A stretch of 64,000 bases of DNA, taken from positions 537,391 through 601,390 of the forward strand of contig JAEPML010000002.1 in NCBI GenBank assembly GCA_017643925.1, given 5' to 3'. Shown one piece after another: positions 34,406-42,378 of the stretch (position 1 is the first letter of the stretch; each line of letters opens with the position of its first letter). The notes under the pieces were generated by a model that saw nothing but the letters and a program-made list of their open reading frames with translations, searched no databases and was not told the DNA's origin. This stretch comes from Roseibium sp. (GTDB taxonomy: Bacteria; Pseudomonadota; Alphaproteobacteria; Rhizobiales; Stappiaceae). The position numbers and the translations under genes are program-made.

Positions 34406-34437
34406 CCGGGCCCCTGTAATGGGGACCAGGGGCCCGG
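34406..34437. repeat. Perfect hairpin between binding-protein and ATPase genes
   Basis: CCGGGCCCCTG (34406-34416) and CAGGGGCCCGG (34427-34437) form an 11-bp perfect stem with a ten-base loop. No T-run follows on the transcribed strand. It probably stabilises or processes the mRNA downstream of the binding-protein gene. Confidence 0.65.
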
Positions 34438-34451
34438 TCAGTGCTCAGGGT

Positions 34452-35663
34452 TTACTTGAACTCTTCAAGCTGCTCCGCAGCGATTTCGACGGCCTCAGCA
34501 GCGCCGACTTCACCCAGAACGACGCCCTGAACAGCCTCGTTGATCGTGTCCTGCAGGCCGACATAGTCGGTGACGAACGGCTCCGGACCACCGGTCGGGA
34601 TCGCATCGAGGAACGCCTTCCAGGTCGGATCTTCCTTCAGGATTTCCTGCACCTGCGGCATGTCGCGCAGCGGCGTGTAACCTTCTGCGAGTTCGAATGC
34701 CATCTGGTTCTCGGGATTGGTGAGGAGCTTTGCCAGAGAAAGAGCCTGTTCCTCAACGCCCGACCCCTTGAAGACGGCCAGCGAGTCGGTGATCAGAAGC
34801 GTACCGGCGCCACCTTTCGGGCCGTGCGGAAGCGGAGCAACGCCCCAATTGACGTCCTTCACGCGGACGCGCTCCCACGGACCGGAGATGAACATGCCGA
34901 TCTTGCCTTCGGAGAAGAGTGGGCGCAGCTTGGCGCGGTCGTAAGCAACCGGACCCGGCTGTGAGACTTCCGCCATCTTGCCGTAGAACTCGAGGGCTTC
35001 GATGTTGTTCGGCGAATTGAAGACGATCTCGCCGTCGGCATTAATCACCTCACCACCATTGGTGTACACGTAGTTCATGAACTGGTGCATGGTGTTGTCG
35101 AAGGACGCAGCAGCGAGGCCGAAACCGTCGGCGTCGGTCTTGTCCTTGATCGCCTTGGCGGCGTTGTACATCTCGTCCCAGGTTTTCGGTGGAGCTTCCG
35201 GGTCAAGTCCTGCTTCCTTGAAGAGTTCCTTGTTCCAGTAGAGCGCCTTGGTCGAGAAGGCACGCGGCAGGCCCCACTGTTTGCCATTGGCCGTGATCGT
35301 GCCGAGGATCGGAGCGGCATATGTCGCTTTTTCCTCGTCTGTCATGTCGACAGGGATGATCAGGTCGTTGGCAGCCAGCTGCTTGAGCGTGCGCGATCCC
35401 ATGTAGGCGACTGCGGGCGGATTGCCGGCGCTCGCCAGGGTGGTGGATTTTTCCTGGCACTGGCCCCAGGGAACGAACTCCACCTGGACCTTGTAGCCTG
35501 CGTTCTCAGCTTCCCAGCTCTTGATCAGCTCTTCCTGGATTGGAATACCGGCGCCCGTGTTGTCACCGCAATTGATCATGTGAATGACCTTGTCTTCCGC
35601 CTGGGCGGCGGTGGCCATGGTCAGAGCAAATGCTCCTCCCAATAGAACAGATTTCAGCGTCAT
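34452..35663 (-). CDS. Sugar ABC transporter, periplasmic binding protein
   Basis: Family 1 extracellular solute-binding protein, 403 aa. Residues 1-22 form a signal peptide ending AQA. The mature part has the family features FVPWGQCQEK, PKTWDEMYNAAKAI and SGPWERVRV. It should bind the sugar, probably an amino sugar or oligosaccharide to judge by the adjacent NagK-type kinase and nag/mur genes. The ATG at 35663 follows an AGGAAAGG purine stretch. An open frame continues upstream into the permease region but has no coding resemblance there. Confidence 0.92.
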   Translation of the reverse strand: MTLKSVLLGGAFALTMATAAQAEDKVIHMINCGDNTGAGIPIQEELIKSWEAENAGYKVQVEFVPWGQCQEKSTTLASAGNPPAVAYMGSRTLKQLAANDLIIPVDMTDEEKATYAAPILGTITANGKQWGLPRAFSTKALYWNKELFKEAGLDPEAPPKTWDEMYNAAKAIKDKTDADGFGLAAASFDNTMHQFMNYVYTNGGEVINADGEIVFNSPNNIEALEFYGKMAEVSQPGPVAYDRAKLRPLFSEGKIGMFISGPWERVRVKDVNWGVAPLPHGPKGGAGTLLITDSLAVFKGSGVEEQALSLAKLLTNPENQMAFELAEGYTPLRDMPQVQEILKEDPTWKAFLDAIPTGGPEPFVTDYVGLQDTINEAVQGVVLGEVGAAEAVEIAAEQLEEFK

Positions 35664-35704
35664 CTGCTTTCCCTTTCCTGGTTGGGTCTTGGTTGTTGTT
35701 ATTG

Positions 35705-36547
35705 TTATTCCTTGACAGCGCCCGCCGTGAGACCGGCGACGATGTAACGTTGCAAGAACACATAGACGAACAGCACGGGGAGGATGCCCACGAGGCTGGC
35801 GGCCATGAGTTCGTTCCAGACAACCGACTGGCGTCCGAAGAATTGGAACAGCCCGACCGGCAGCGGGTTGAGCTCGTTCACGGAGTTGAATGTCAGCGCG
35901 TAGATGAACTGTTGCGCATAGGCGGTGATGAAAGCCGTGATGGTGACGACCACGATGCCGGGCAGGGCGACGGGAATGATCACCCGGACAAGCGTGTAGA
36001 TCTTGCCGGCACCGTCGACCCAGGCAGCTTCCTCCAGCTCTTTGGGAATGCGCACGAGATAGGAGCGCAAGAGCCAGATACCCGTCGGAATGACGAAAGC
36101 GGTCCCGGGTGCAATCATCGCGAAGTAGGTGTTCAGAAGGCCGTATTGCTGCATCAGCTTGAAGAGCGGAATGATCAGCACGGCACCGGAGAACATGTTC
36201 ACGGCAATGAACAGACCAAGCAACGTGTTGCGGGCCGGGAACTCGAACCGCGAGAATGCGTAGGCCGCCGGAATGATGCAGATCAGGCCAAGCACCGTGA
36301 CAACAGTTGCGATGAAAAACGAGTTGAGCATGTACATCCACAAAAGCGGAACGTTCTGCCACATGGTGAAATAGGCATCGAAACTCATCTCGTCGGTGAT
36401 GAACCGATAGGGGATCGAGAACAGGCTGCTGAGGGGGCGCAACGACACAACGAAGGCCTCAACGAACGGTGCCAGAACGAAGGTCAGGAAGACCGCGACA
36501 CCGCTATAGATCAGCACATATTCGTACCAGCGATATTTATGCAGCAT
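35705..36547 (-). CDS. Sugar ABC transporter permease (MalG type)
   Basis: Inner-membrane permease of a CUT1 importer, 280 aa, six hydrophobic segments. The ATPase-contact EAA loop reads EEAAWVDGAGKIYTLVRVIIP, at about residues 185-205. The ATG at 36547 overlaps the stop of the upstream permease by 11 bases and has GAGGAG nearby. It partners the permease at 36537 and the binding protein 41 bases downstream. Confidence 0.92.
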   Translation of the reverse strand: MLHKYRWYEYVLIYSGVAVFLTFVLAPFVEAFVVSLRPLSSLFSIPYRFITDEMSFDAYFTMWQNVPLLWMYMLNSFFIATVVTVLGLICIIPAAYAFSRFEFPARNTLLGLFIAVNMFSGAVLIIPLFKLMQQYGLLNTYFAMIAPGTAFVIPTGIWLLRSYLVRIPKELEEAAWVDGAGKIYTLVRVIIPVALPGIVVVTITAFITAYAQQFIYALTFNSVNELNPLPVGLFQFFGRQSVVWNELMAASLVGILPVLFVYVFLQRYIVAGLTAGAVKE

Positions 36548-37433
36548 TGTTCGGGCTCCTCTTGGCAAGGCGCGACAGCAACATGAAATAGACCAGCGTG
36601 AAGGAACCCAGGAACAGGACGATCATCACCGTTCTGGCAGCGCCTTCACCGTATTTGAACCGGCTGATGGCGGTCTTGTAGGTGTCGATGATCATCGTCG
36701 TGGTCGCGCCTCGCGGACCGCCTTCGGTCAGGATCCAGATAATGTCGAACGAGTTGAAGGTTGCGATGGCCGAGAGCAGGGCCATGGTCGCGATCGAGGG
36801 TATGATCAAGGGCAGCGTAATTCGCCGGAAGCGATAGAAACGGGAGGCCCCGTCCACCCAGGCGGCTTCGTAGAGGTCTTTGGAGATCGATTGCATCGCC
36901 GCCAGGAGGTAGAGCGTCACCATCGGCACGCCGATCCAGACGTCAGTCACAATCGTCGCCATGAAAGCGGAATTCTTGTAGGCGAGGAACTCGAATGGCG
37001 CGTCGAGAATGCCGATCCGCTGAGCCATGCCGGACAGCATCCCGAACTGGCCATTATACATCCAACCCCAGATGAAGACGCCGATTGCGATGGGAATGAC
37101 CCATGGCGGCATGACGAGAATTCTGAAGAGCGCGCGTCCCGGGACCATGGCATTGAGAAGGACCGCACCGAGCGTTCCGATCAACATTTTCAGGGCGACC
37201 GATATGCCCATCCAGTAGAAAGTGCGCGCGATCACCTCGGGAAACCGCCGCGACATGATCTTTTCGTAGTTGGCAAGCCCGACATATTCGTATTTCGGGC
37301 TCATGCTGGTGTTGGTGAAGGAAAGCCGGAAGGTTTCAAACAGCGGATAGGCGACGATCGCCACCATCACCAGCGTAGCCGGCACCAGAAGAAGGTACGG
37401 AAAATAGTCTTTTTGCTTTGCCGTATGCGCCAT
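36537..37433 (-). CDS. Sugar ABC transporter permease (MalF type)
   Basis: Inner-membrane permease, 298 aa, six hydrophobic segments beginning YFPYLLLVPATLVMV. The EAA loop is YEAAWVDGASRFYRFRRITLP at about 202-222. The ATG at 37433 lies eight bases after the Gfo/Idh stop; a longer in-frame start overlaps that gene without support. With the MalG-type partner it forms the channel of the amino-sugar importer. Confidence 0.92.
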   Translation of the reverse strand: MAHTAKQKDYFPYLLLVPATLVMVAIVAYPLFETFRLSFTNTSMSPKYEYVGLANYEKIMSRRFPEVIARTFYWMGISVALKMLIGTLGAVLLNAMVPGRALFRILVMPPWVIPIAIGVFIWGWMYNGQFGMLSGMAQRIGILDAPFEFLAYKNSAFMATIVTDVWIGVPMVTLYLLAAMQSISKDLYEAAWVDGASRFYRFRRITLPLIIPSIATMALLSAIATFNSFDIIWILTEGGPRGATTTMIIDTYKTAISRFKYGEGAARTVMIVLFLGSFTLVYFMLLSRLAKRSPNNAA

Positions 37434-37441
37434 GGTTCCCC

Positions 37442-38608
37442 CTAGGCCAGCCCGTAGCTGTCGAATTGCTGCCATGTGTCGGCAAGGTCTAGAACGGATC
37501 GGGAGTGCCGCGCTTCATCAAGCTTGATGGCTGTCAGCCCCGCCTCGAGCGCGTCCAGCACGCTGACCGGAAGGTCACCGCCGTCCTGGAAATAGGTGTC
37601 GATGTCCCGGGCCATGGCTTCGTCTGCGCCATAGTGACCATCGCTGGTGTCCGACAGTTTTGGCCTGTCGACAATGCAGCGGGACGTGAAGGCGTCATGA
37701 ACGCGGTAGTAGTTCCGGATGAAGTCGCCTTCAGCCATGCCCTTCGTGCCCATGATAGCAAATCGTCTGAATTCGTCAGGCACGAACATGTTGGTATGAA
37801 AACAGAGATTTGCACCGTCTTCGTATTCGATCAGCGTAGTCTGGTAGTCGATGATGTCGCCATCTGAATCGAAATCGGCATTTGCACCGCCCCAACGCGG
37901 TGTGAAGGGATCGACACGACCCCTGATATCCGGGCTCGGGAAGCTGTGATCCTGATCAGGCCTGTTTTCCGGAACGAAGCTTTTTCGTCCGCCGAAACTG
38001 GAAACAAATCGAGGCCGCGTGCCGACGACGCCCTGGTAAAGATCCAGATCATGGCAGCACTTTTCCAGCATGAACCCGCCGGAATTTTTTGAATACCTAC
38101 GCCAGTCGCGCATGAAGAAGGAACCATGATAGGGGCCGATATGCTCGGCTGCCTCGATGGAAACAATCTTGCCGAGCTGGCCTGCCTGCAGGCTCTTCTG
38201 CAATTCGGTGTAAAGCGGTGAGTAGCGCAGAACCAGTCCGACCAGAACGCGTTCGGCACCACCGTTTTCCTTCATGAGCTCAAGAAGCTCGAAGGTTTCT
38301 GCTTCGCTGGTGACAATCGGCTTTTCGCAAAAGATGTATTTCACATCGGATTGCAAGGCCGTCCGCAGATGATCGAGATGCATGAAGTTCGGCGAACCGA
38401 TCATCAGGAGCTCTAGTTTTTCGATCTTCAGCATTTCGGCAAGATCCGAATGCTGAACAAGCGTGTTGCCGCTTTTGGTTTCGACCGATTTCAACCCTGC
38501 GGGAGACGGGTCGACATAGGAAACCGGATCCAGTCGCGACGAAATGGATTGGAAACAATTGCTCACATTTGCAATGCGGGCACCAAGGCCGACATATCCG
38601 GTTCTCAC
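37442..38608 (-). CDS. Gfo/Idh/MocA-family oxidoreductase
   Basis: NAD(P)-dependent sugar or cyclitol oxidoreductase, 388 aa. The N-terminal Rossmann fold opens GYVGLGARIANV at 4-15 and carries the family EKP motif (FCEKPIV) near residue 94. The C-terminal part is a Gfo/Idh alpha/beta domain with conserved histidine-rich stretches (CCHDLDLYQG). Members oxidise, epimerise or cleave sugars through a keto intermediate; some act on GlcNAc or GalNAc glycosides. The start is GTG at 38608, overlapping the cutC stop (GTGA). Confidence 0.85.
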   Translation of the reverse strand: MRTGYVGLGARIANVSNCFQSISSRLDPVSYVDPSPAGLKSVETKSGNTLVQHSDLAEMLKIEKLELLMIGSPNFMHLDHLRTALQSDVKYIFCEKPIVTSEAETFELLELMKENGGAERVLVGLVLRYSPLYTELQKSLQAGQLGKIVSIEAAEHIGPYHGSFFMRDWRRYSKNSGGFMLEKCCHDLDLYQGVVGTRPRFVSSFGGRKSFVPENRPDQDHSFPSPDIRGRVDPFTPRWGGANADFDSDGDIIDYQTTLIEYEDGANLCFHTNMFVPDEFRRFAIMGTKGMAEGDFIRNYYRVHDAFTSRCIVDRPKLSDTSDGHYGADEAMARDIDTYFQDGGDLPVSVLDALEAGLTAIKLDEARHSRSVLDLADTWQQFDSYGLA

Positions 38609-39351
38609 GTCAGGGCCTCCGTATGACGGTTAATGGCTGCGCGCAGATCCTGTACGAGCTTGCCGTTGGTTTTCTTTTCACCTTGGGAAGGCACGAAGCC
38701 GAGCCTGACGGCCTGGGCGTTCAGGGCAGGGGGGGCTGCAAAAGCGGAGCAGGAGGCGTGCAGTTCGTCCACCCGTGCCTCGTCCAGGATCCGGGCCGCA
38801 TTTTGCGAAGTGACACCCGAACCGGCCATGATCGAGATCCTGCCGTCTGCGCGGTTGACTGCGCTGGACAGCTTGTCCAGCCCTTCCTCGGCCTTGCCTG
38901 CCTGTCCTGAAGTCAGGATACGTTCAAAACCGAGGCCGATGGCTGTTTCAATTGCGTCTTCAAAGTTGGAGACGGTGTCCACCGCACGATGAAGCGTCGC
39001 CTTCAGGCCGGTCCCCGCGAGTGTTACGGAGAGGAACTGCTGGTCAAGATCTTCGCTGTCGGTGACGGCGCCGATCACAATCCCGGCGAGCCCGGCTTCC
39101 TCGGCGGCCTGCACGTCCTGCAACATGAGGGATTTCTCCTGCTCTGAATACAGGAAGTCGCCACCACGGGGCCTGATCATGGCATAGACGGGGACGGACA
39201 ATTGTGCCGCTGCAGCCATCAGTCCCAGGGAAGGGGTGAGGCCTCCTTCGGAGAGGGCCGCGCACAGTTCAATCCTGTCGGCGCCATGAGCTGCTGCCGT
39301 CCGGGCTCCTTCGATCGTGTCGACGCAGACTTCGAGAGGTACAAAGCTCAT
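38605..39351 (-). CDS. cutC: CutC-family protein
   Basis: TIM-barrel protein of the CutC family, 248 aa. Landmarks are LEVCVDTIEGA near 6, GADRIELCAALSEGGLTPS near 25-43, the MIRPRGGDF motif near 57, and GSGVTSQNA near 195. The historical copper-homeostasis assignment is weak, and the biochemical role is unknown. Here it is translationally coupled to both neighbours (ATGA with the kinase gene, GTGA with the Gfo/Idh gene) inside an amino-sugar transport operon. That argues for a role in sugar metabolism rather than copper. Confidence 0.85.
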   Translation of the reverse strand: MSFVPLEVCVDTIEGARTAAAHGADRIELCAALSEGGLTPSLGLMAAAAQLSVPVYAMIRPRGGDFLYSEQEKSLMLQDVQAAEEAGLAGIVIGAVTDSEDLDQQFLSVTLAGTGLKATLHRAVDTVSNFEDAIETAIGLGFERILTSGQAGKAEEGLDKLSSAVNRADGRISIMAGSGVTSQNAARILDEARVDELHASCSAFAAPPALNAQAVRLGFVPSQGEKKTNGKLVQDLRAAINRHTEALT

Positions 39352-40259
39352 GCGCCAGCCTCCGGAAAGGTGCGCCGTGCCACGATGCCTGCACCGTGAA
39401 GGCCACCGTTTTCGGCATAGTCACCCTTGACGACAAGGGGGGCAGTGTAGGTTGCCAAGACGAGAGACCGCGTTTTCGTATCGATCTCGGATAGCAACCC
39501 GGCATCGTTTGACAGGCCACCGCTGACGGGTATCACATCGGGCCCGAGCGTGTTCACCAAGACGGAAAGGGCCCTGGAAAGCAGAGTGGTAAAGGCGTGA
39601 ATGGTCTCGGTCGCCGCCACGTCTCCTGCATGCCAGGCCTGTGTGATTTCCTTGCTCTCCAGCTTGTTGCCGTGGAGCGAGAAATGAATACGCTCCATGC
39701 CGCGTGCCGAGCACATTGCATCAATGCAGCCGATCTGACCGCAGCCGCAGGCATAGGGTTCTATGCCGGACAGCTGACCACCCGCAGTCGGATCCATGAC
39801 CGGACCGTGGCCCCATTCGCCCGCCATCCCGCCATATCCGTTGACGAGTTTTCCATCAATTGCGAGACCGCCCCCCACACCGGAACCCAGGATAATGCCG
39901 AATACAACGGCCTTGCCCTTGCCGGTTCCGTCGACCGCCTCGGCAAGTGCAAAGGCATTGGCATCATTTGTGACCGCCACGGGTCTCTTCAGGGCCGCAT
40001 TCAGATCCCGGACGACGTGGCGTTTATGAAGGCAGGGAATGTTGGCGACATCCGCAATCCCAGTCCGGTCGTCATAGGCACCGGCGAGGGAAATCGAGAT
40101 CGGGTCCTCCACAGCGCCTGCGCCGGCTTCTACCGCACTGACAAATGCAGGCCAGTCGTCTCCAGGCGTTGCAACGCGCCCGATTTCAGTGACGGTTCCG
40201 TCCGCGCCAAGCCGTCCATGCCTGATGAAGGATCCGCCAATATCGAAACAGGTGATCAT
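39348..40259 (-). CDS. nagK: ROK-family kinase, probable N-acetylglucosamine kinase
   Basis: Sugar kinase of the ROK family, 303 aa. The ATP-binding phosphate-1 loop is DIGGSFIRHG near 6, and the zinc site is the cysteine-rich CGCGQIGCIDAMCSARG near 165-181, diagnostic of ROK proteins. NagK is the likeliest role, given NagA, the SIS deaminase and MurQ nearby; glucokinase or ManNAc kinase are possible. The start is uncertain: I use ATG 40259, and an in-frame ATG at 40295 lies inside a candidate operator. First gene of the seven-gene leftward operon. Confidence 0.8.
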   Translation of the reverse strand: MITCFDIGGSFIRHGRLGADGTVTEIGRVATPGDDWPAFVSAVEAGAGAVEDPISISLAGAYDDRTGIADVANIPCLHKRHVVRDLNAALKRPVAVTNDANAFALAEAVDGTGKGKAVVFGIILGSGVGGGLAIDGKLVNGYGGMAGEWGHGPVMDPTAGGQLSGIEPYACGCGQIGCIDAMCSARGMERIHFSLHGNKLESKEITQAWHAGDVAATETIHAFTTLLSRALSVLVNTLGPDVIPVSGGLSNDAGLLSEIDTKTRSLVLATYTAPLVVKGDYAENGGLHGAGIVARRTFPEAGA

Positions 40260-40293
40260 GCCTGTTTGCTGCCCCTGGATTAGATTTGTTAAC

Positions 40294-40312
40294 ATCCATT
40301 TATAATACCAAT
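40294..40312 (-). promoter_or_regulatory. Candidate GntR operator before nagK
   Basis: Read on the minus strand the site is ATTGGTAT-TATA-AATGGAT. It matches the arrangement ATTGGTAT-CTGA-AAGGTAT found before the GntR gene at 41564: the first eight bases are identical, then a four-base spacer, then five of seven identical. A shared regulator is the simplest explanation. Confidence 0.42.
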
Positions 40313-40526
40313 ATGCAACCAATAGGGTCTCGAGTAAACCAAAAAAGTGATTGGCATTACTTTTTTAACGAATAAGCGGCGTGTGGCCTGATCGGCGTTT
40401 GGCACGAAAGGGGTGTGAAGCTGTCGGGCAGAAACGCTGGAAACCCGCACAACACAAGCGGGTTCCGAGAGTCGCATTTCTATCTGTGGCTGTTCAATGT
40501 GAAAGCGGGAGGTGGCTGCTCCAGGG

Positions 40527-41408
40527 CTACAAAAGCGGCCTCAAGTTGCCGCCATGCAGGTCCAGCGCTTCTTCGGCAGCGCGCACGTTCAGGCCTTCGC
40601 GCAGCATGACAATCGCGATCTTGACCCGTCCCCCCGATTCCCTCAGGGCCTCTTCTGCTGCAGCCGAGGTGCAGTCGGTCAGGTCCTGAAGGATACGTTG
40701 GGCGCGTTGGCGCAATTTGTCGTTATCGGCGACCATGTTGACCATGTGTCCGCGAACCGCGTGACCCAGTCGCAACGCTACCAGCGTTGAAATCATGTTC
40801 AGGGCGACCTTCTGCGCGCTTGCTGCCCCGAGACGTGTGGAGCCTGCGATCATTTCCGGCGGCGTTTTCAGGAAAATCGGGTAGTCGGCAAGGGTCAGGA
40901 GAGGAGATTCCTGGTTGTTTGCAATGCCGATCGTCCTGGTGCCTGCCAAGGCCGCAGCCCTGAAGGTTCCCAGCGTATAGGGTGTGGTGCCGCTCGCAGA
41001 GACGCCGATGAGAATATCGTTTGCGCCAAGTCCGGAGGCCTCGAAGTCGTGGACACCTGATTGTTCGCTGTCTTCAAAGGAGCCGGCCATGTGAAGGAGA
41101 TTTTTGGCGCCGCCTGCAAACAGGATGCACATACGTTCCGGCGGAAACCCGAAGGTACCAGGCAACTCAAGACAATCGGCGAGGGCGGTAAGCCCCGCGC
41201 TGCCTGCACCCGCATACCCGATATTCTGTTCGGCCTCGGCAGCTTCCTGCAGCGCTTTCGCTGCCCTTGAAATCTGTGGAATGGCCAGTGCCGTCGCATT
41301 GAGCGCCTCGATCTGCCTGTCGAGCAACAATGACAGAATTTCTTCGTCTGTCCTCTTGGACAAGCCGATGGATTGAGGATCTCTGTCTTCGGTCGTCGGC
41401 AGCTTCAT
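40527..41408 (-). CDS. murQ: N-acetylmuramic acid 6-phosphate etherase
   Basis: SIS-fold lyase, 293 aa, that removes the lactyl ether from MurNAc-6-phosphate to give GlcNAc-6-phosphate and lactate. Family marks are the N-terminal TEDRDPQS, GAGSAGLTALADCLELPGTFG near 67-87, the ASGTTPYTLG loop near 138, and IAGSTRLGAASAQKVALN near 190-207. It is divergent from the GntR gene. No AnmK or dedicated MurNAc kinase is seen in the window, so the source of MurNAc-6-phosphate is open. Confidence 0.9.
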   Translation of the reverse strand: MKLPTTEDRDPQSIGLSKRTDEEILSLLLDRQIEALNATALAIPQISRAAKALQEAAEAEQNIGYAGAGSAGLTALADCLELPGTFGFPPERMCILFAGGAKNLLHMAGSFEDSEQSGVHDFEASGLGANDILIGVSASGTTPYTLGTFRAAALAGTRTIGIANNQESPLLTLADYPIFLKTPPEMIAGSTRLGAASAQKVALNMISTLVALRLGHAVRGHMVNMVADNDKLRQRAQRILQDLTDCTSAAAEEALRESGGRVKIAIVMLREGLNVRAAEEALDLHGGNLRPLL

Positions 41409-41563
41409 GTTTCACGAACTCGGATGCATGCGTTGAGAACCAAATCGCAACAGATGGGCAGGCGCTCAAGTGCGCTTTTCTGCAGGTCAAGGTCCCGATT
41501 TTCCAATGGGCCGGTCGGCCACATTTCTTTTAGCACTTGATTTTCGGTTTCGATAGAGTTTAA

Positions 41564-41582
41564 ATTGGTATCTGAAAGGTAT
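41564..41582 (+). promoter_or_regulatory. Candidate GntR operator before its own gene
   Basis: ATTGGTAT-CTGA-AAGGTAT lies 31 bases before the GntR start and between the divergent GntR and murQ genes. GGTAT is repeated directly with an 11-base period. The companion site before nagK is at 40294-40312. Confidence 0.45.
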
Positions 41583-41612
41583 TATTTCTTCTCCTCAAGG
41601 CGCCGGACACTC

Positions 41613-42374
41613 ATGACTGATTTCATCTCGATGTTGGAAAATGGCGACTGGCTGGCAAACTCAAGCGGTCCGAGATACCTGCAGTTGCGCCGTCGCATTC
41701 AGCAGGCGATCGATGAAGGTGTGCTGAAGGAGAACGAACCGCTTCCCTCTGAAAGAGAAATCGCTGCGATAACCGATCTGTCCCGGGTTACGGTCCGAAA
41801 GGCAGTTGCCGGGCTCGTCGAAGACCAGACCGTTGTCCAGAAGCGCGGCAGCGGTTCATTTGTTGCGCCCAAGGTACAGAAGGTCGAGCAACGGCTGTCC
41901 AGTCTGACATCTTTCAGTGAAGACATGACCCGAAGAGGACTGACGGCGAGCAGCGAATGGCTGCGGCGGGGGCTTTATCCTGCGTCTCCGGAGGAGATCT
42001 TCACGCTTGGAATTACGTCCGGTCAAAGAGTGGCCCGGGTCGACAGGCTGCGTAAGGCCGATGGCACGCCCATGGCCATTGAACGCGCTTCACTGTCGGA
42101 AGAGGTGTTGCCGAACCCGGAGAAGGTGACCACGTCCCTTTATGCGGTGCTCAGGGCGAGCGGAATGCAGCCGGTTCGGGCCATTCAGCGCATTTCCGCG
42201 CGCAATCTAGAACATATCGATGCGGAGATCCTGGGCGTTCCCGCCGGTTCGGCCGGTCTCAAGATCGAACGCGTCTCTTATCTTGCCTCCGGGCACGTCG
42301 TCGAATTCACACGTTCAGTCTATCGCGGTGATGCTTATGACTTCATCGCGGAGCTGCAAATTTCGGAAGACTAG
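41613..42374 (+). CDS. GntR/HutC-family regulator with UTRA domain
   Basis: Regulator of 253 aa. The N-terminal winged helix (about 20-85) has SEREIAAITDLSRVTVRKAVAGL, in short form at positions about 48-70, and the C-terminal UTRA ligand domain spans about 95-250. NagQ/DasR-type members sense GlcNAc-6-phosphate or glucosamine-6-phosphate, which fits the neighbouring SIS and nagA genes. I use the ATG at 41613; an open frame extends upstream to 41565 but would run through the putative operator. The SIS gene starts four bases after its stop. Confidence 0.87.
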   Translation: MTDFISMLENGDWLANSSGPRYLQLRRRIQQAIDEGVLKENEPLPSEREIAAITDLSRVTVRKAVAGLVEDQTVVQKRGSGSFVAPKVQKVEQRLSSLTSFSEDMTRRGLTASSEWLRRGLYPASPEEIFTLGITSGQRVARVDRLRKADGTPMAIERASLSEEVLPNPEKVTTSLYAVLRASGMQPVRAIQRISARNLEHIDAEILGVPAGSAGLKIERVSYLASGHVVEFTRSVYRGDAYDFIAELQISED

Positions 42375-42378
42375 ATCA

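Noticed and set aside
35664..36362. Long N-terminal extension of the sugar-binding protein into the permease gene
   Set aside because: The binding protein has a clean signal peptide and ribosome site at 35663, and the upstream frame is antisense-free but out of frame with the permease that is clearly coding there.
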